Positions 61,369 through 64,000 of a DNA stretch of 64,000 bases are shown one piece after another. The notes under the pieces were generated by a model. The model was given only the letters and a program-made list of their open reading frames with translations. It did not search any database and had not been told where the DNA came from. The translations under genes and the position numbers were made by a program. Within the stretch, counting starts at the first letter, position 1. Every line of letters starts with the position of its first letter. The stretch is from Kosakonia pseudosacchari (GTDB lineage Bacteria > Pseudomonadota > Gammaproteobacteria > Enterobacterales > Enterobacteriaceae), in contig NZ_FXWP01000017.1 in assembly GCF_900184035.1 (NCBI RefSeq), positions 62,001-126,000 of the forward strand, given 5' to 3'.

Positions 61369-61725
61369 TGCTTCCGGCGTAAAGTCCACAAAGCGCGAGC
61401 CCTGATAACGCAGCACACCCCGGTCGCCCACTGTCAGCGCGTGATATTGCTGCTCATCCAGACGAAAACTCATCTCCAGCCCGCCGGTTTGCGGTTTAAA
61501 ACTCACTTCATAACGCATGGCGGTTCCCGCTGGCGCAACCTGTTGCTGGCGAGAACGGCGCGGGTTAAGCGGTTTTTCCCGTTTGTTGCTCACCACCACA
61601 CTTTTTTGCTGTTGCGCCGCGCTATCGTTTTCGGCTTTTTCGCGCCGCTGCTGCACAAAGCGGAAAGAGGCAAAAACCACAATCAATCCAATGACGATAA
61701 TGAAAAAAAGCGGTGGTTTACTCAT
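61360..61725 (-). CDS. yhhM: DUF2500 family protein YhhM
   Basis: 121-residue protein with a single N-terminal transmembrane segment (MSKPPLFFIIVIGLIVVFAS) and a soluble tail. The function is unknown. The length is two residues more than E. coli YhhM. It converges with yhhL, and its stop codon lies in the REP-like hairpin. Confidence 0.9.
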   Translation of the reverse strand: MSKPPLFFIIVIGLIVVFASFRFVQQRREKAENDSAAQQQKSVVVSNKREKPLNPRRSRQQQVAPAGTAMRYEVSFKPQTGGLEMSFRLDEQQYHALTVGDRGVLRYQGSRFVDFTPEAAR

Positions 61726-61854
61726 AGCGAATACCTGTCGGAAAAAGCGGAATTGAGCTTATCGCGGCGGAAATAGCGTTGTCATCCTCCTTTTCCCGCC
61801 ACTACACTGAGTAAGAGAAATTTACGCAACAATAACAGATACAGGGACTTAATT

Positions 61855-62481
61855 ATGCTGTGGTCATTTATTGCTGTCTGCCTTTCCGCCTGGTTATATG
61901 TCGACGCCTCGTATCGTGGCCCGGTCTGGCAGCGCTGGGTTTTTAAACCCGTTACGCTCTTGCTCCTGCTGTTACTGGCCTGGCAAGCCCCGATGTTCGA
62001 TGCCATCAGCTACCTAGTGCTGGCGGGCCTGTGTGCCTCGCTGGTCGGGGATGCGCTCACGCTGTTACCCCGGCAAAAGCTACTCTACGCCATCGGTGCG
62101 TTTTTCCTCGCGCATTTGCTCTATACCATCTATTTCGCCAGCCAGATGACGCTCTCATTCTTCTGGCCGCTACCGGTGGTGCTGCTGATTATCGGCGCGC
62201 TGTTGATAGCGGTGATCTGGTCACGCCTCGAAGAGCTGCGTATGGCGGTGTGTACCTTTATCGCCATGACGCTGGTGATGGTATGGCTGGCAGGCGAGCT
62301 GTGGTTTTTCCGTCCGACCAGCCCGGCGCTGTCGGCTTTCGTTGGCGCGTCATTGCTGCTGCTCGGCAACGTGGTCTGGTTAGGCAGCCACTACCGCAAA
62401 CGCTTTAGCGCCGATAACGCCATCGCCTCCGCCTGCTATTTTGCCGGACACTTTTTAATTGTCCGTTCGCTGTATATTTAA
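61855..62481 (+). CDS. yhhN: YhhN family inner-membrane protein (TMEM86-like)
   Basis: 208-residue protein with about eight hydrophobic segments. YhhN/TMEM86 proteins include eukaryotic lysoplasmalogenases, but no such activity is shown for this one. Conserved [20 protein letters not shown] and [11 protein letters not shown] are visible. Length equals that of E. coli YhhN. It precedes zntA on the same strand, with the zntA promoter between. Confidence 0.91.
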   Translation: MLWSFIAVCLSAWLYVDASYRGPVWQRWVFKPVTLLLLLLLAWQAPMFDAISYLVLAGLCASLVGDALTLLPRQKLLYAIGAFFLAHLLYTIYFASQMTLSFFWPLPVVLLIIGALLIAVIWSRLEELRMAVCTFIAMTLVMVWLAGELWFFRPTSPALSAFVGASLLLLGNVVWLGSHYRKRFSADNAIASACYFAGHFLIVRSLYI

Positions 62482-62486
62482 AAGGC

Positions 62487-62518
62487 TTGACTCTGGAGTC
62501 GACTCCAGAGTGCATACT
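62487..62518 (+). promoter_or_regulatory. zntA promoter with ZntR operator
   Basis: -35 TTGACT (62487-62492) and -10 CATACT (62513-62518) are 20 bp apart, the long spacing of MerR-family promoters. A perfect 22 bp dyad (62490-62511), with halves ACTCTGGAGTC and GACTCCAGAGT, fills the spacer. ZntR would untwist it when zinc is bound. Confidence 0.93.
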
Positions 62519-62556
62519 CCGGTTAATGAGAAAATTATCATTCACCGGAGGATGCC

Positions 62557-64000
62557 ATGCCAACCCCCACCTCATCGCCTGAGTTGAAAAAAACGCCGCA
62601 ATTCGCGGCGGTTAAGCTGCGGCCGATAGAAGAAAAGACGCCATCCTGCTGCACCGACGGTCATTGCGAAGAACGCGAAACGCCAGAAATGACCGCCGAA
62701 GGCGAACGCTATAGCTGGCAGGTTGACGGTATGGATTGCGCCGCCTGCGCCCGCAAAGTGGAAAACGCCGTGCGCCAGGTCGAAGGCGTCGGCCAGGTTC
62801 AGGTCGCCTTTGCCACCGAAAAACTTATCGTCATTGCGCAAAATGATGTGCGAGATCGCGTCGAACGTGCCGTGCAACAGGCCGGGTATCAACTGCGCAG
62901 CGAAAACGCACCTGCGCCAGAAACGTCACGGCTGCGCGAAAACCTGCCGCTTATCCTGTTGATCGCAATGATGGCGCTCAGTTGGGGGCTGGAACAGGTC
63001 AGCCATCCATTCGGCCAGACGGCGTTTATCGCCACCACGCTGGTCGGGCTGTGGCCGATTGCGCGCCAGGCGCTGCGCTTAATGAAAAGCGGCAGTTGGT
63101 TCGCCATTGAAACGTTAATGAGCGTGGCGGCTATCGGCGCACTCTTTATTGGCGCGACGGCGGAAGCGGCGATGGTGCTGCTGCTGTTTTTAATTGGCGA
63201 GCGCCTTGAAGGCTGGGCCGCCAGCCGTGCGCGGCGCGGTGTCAGCGCGTTGATGGCGTTAAAACCGGATACCGCCACCCGCCTGCGCAACGGTGAGCGC
63301 CAGCGTGTCGCGGCACGCGATCTGCAACCGGGCGATGTGATTGAAGTCCCGGCGGGCGGGCGTTTACCTGCGGATGGTCGCCTGGTCTCGCCGTTTGCCA
63401 GCTTTGACGAAAGCGCCTTAACGGGCGAATCCGTGCCGGTTGAGCGCGCAGAAGGTGAAAGCGTCCCGGCAGGTGCCACCAGCGTTGACCGTCTGGTGCA
63501 GCTTGAAGTGATTTCTAAACCGGGTGAAAGCGCGATTGACCGCATTCTGAAACTGATTGAAGAAGCAGAAGAACGCCGCGCGCCGATCGAGCGTTTTATC
63601 GACCGTTTCAGCCGCATTTACACCCCGGCTATCATGGCCGTGGCGTTGCTGGTCGCCATTGTTCCACCGCTTTTATTTGCGCAAGCCTGGCTTGCGTGGA
63701 TCTACAAAGGGCTGGCTTTGCTGCTGATTGGTTGTCCGTGCGCGCTAGTGATCTCCACGCCGGCGGCGATCACTTCTGGCCTTGCGGCAGCGGCACGTCG
63801 CGGCGCGCTGATTAAAGGTGGCGCGGCATTAGAGCAACTCGGCGGCATTCGCCAGGTGGCGTTTGATAAAACCGGCACGCTGACCGTCGGCAAACCGCAG
63901 GTCGCCGCGATCACACCATTAGCCGGTACAGAAGAAGCGGAATTGCTGGCGCTCAGTGCCGCTATCGAGCAGGGTTCCACCCACCCACTGGCGCTGGCCA
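62557..64000 (+). CDS. zntA: Zn(II)/Pb(II)/Cd(II)-exporting P1B ATPase, 5' part
   Basis: 481 codons to the window end, cut before the stop (the family has about 732). The N-terminal metal site shows CCTDGHC (31-37) and GMDCAACAR with Cys61 and Cys64. The transmembrane metal motif CPC is Cys393-Pro-Cys395 and the phosphorylation motif DKTGT starts at Asp437. TGES is in ALTGESVPVERAEGE. ATG 62557 follows GGAGG (62547-62552). It pumps zinc out of the cytoplasm. Confidence 0.97.
   Translation, partial: MPTPTSSPELKKTPQFAAVKLRPIEEKTPSCCTDGHCEERETPEMTAEGERYSWQVDGMDCAACARKVENAVRQVEGVGQVQVAFATEKLIVIAQNDVRDRVERAVQQAGYQLRSENAPAPETSRLRENLPLILLIAMMALSWGLEQVSHPFGQTAFIATTLVGLWPIARQALRLMKSGSWFAIETLMSVAAIGALFIGATAEAAMVLLLFLIGERLEGWAASRARRGVSALMALKPDTATRLRNGERQRVAARDLQPGDVIEVPAGGRLPADGRLVSPFASFDESALTGESVPVERAEGESVPAGATSVDRLVQLEVISKPGESAIDRILKLIEEAEERRAPIERFIDRFSRIYTPAIMAVALLVAIVPPLLFAQAWLAWIYKGLALLLIGCPCALVISTPAAITSGLAAAARRGALIKGGAALEQLGGIRQVAFDKTGTLTVGKPQVAAITPLAGTEEAELLALSAAIEQGSTHPLALA

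Overview
This 64 kb window is chromosomal DNA from a gammaproteobacterium of the family Enterobacteriaceae. Nearly every gene aligns over its full length with Escherichia coli proteins as I remember them, and the order follows the E. coli 75-78 min region (greB to zntA). GC-rich codon use, a PuuE-type aminotransferase between livJ and rpoH, and missing rtcBA-rtcR, yhgA and yhhZ/yrhA/IS1 blocks point to an Enterobacter/Kosakonia/Klebsiella-like genus rather than Escherichia. The species cannot be fixed from this sequence alone. No tRNA, rRNA, CRISPR array, prophage or intact insertion sequence was seen.

Layout. 1-10 kb: transcript cleavage factor greB (partial), tex/yhgF, ferrous iron uptake feoABC with Fur- and Fnr-like sites, bioH, gntX, nfuA and the gluconate permease gntT. 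10-18 kb: maltodextrin genes malQ-malP and their activator malT. 18-21.5 kb: glpEGR divergent from glpD. 21.5-31 kb: glycogen operon glgBXCAP. 31-38 kb: asd, yhgN, gluconate genes gntR/gntK/gntU, yhhW, yhhX. 38-41 kb: the iron-stress sRNA ryhB, yhhY, ggt, yhhA. 41-46.5 kb: glycerol-3-phosphate uptake ugpBAECQ with a Pho box. 46.6-47.2 kb: a complete hok/mok/sok type I toxin-antitoxin locus. 47.2-54.4 kb: branched-chain amino acid uptake livKHMGF, panM and livJ. 54.5-60.3 kb: an extra 4-aminobutyrate aminotransferase, rpoH and ftsYEX. 60.4-64 kb: rsmD, yhhL, yhhM, yhhN and zntA (cut by the window end).

The genes work mainly in carbon storage and scavenging: maltodextrin and glycogen breakdown, glycerol phosphate and gluconate use. 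Iron control (feo, ryhB, nfuA), heat-shock and division control (rpoH, ftsEX-ftsY) and zinc export (zntA) complete the set. The usual regulators can be matched to visible sites: Fur, Fnr, GntR, MalT/CRP, GlpR, PhoB, sigma-E, DnaA and ZntR.

The most unusual parts are (i) the hok/mok/sok locus between ugpB and livF, whose product resembles plasmid R1 Hok; (ii) a roughly 270 bp nested-palindrome element filling the gap between ugpE and ugpC, with long imperfect terminal inverted repeats; (iii) an ERIC-like element beside livJ and REP-like palindromes at three sites; and (iv) the aminotransferase inserted upstream of livJ's terminus. I see no wholly unknown multi-gene system here.
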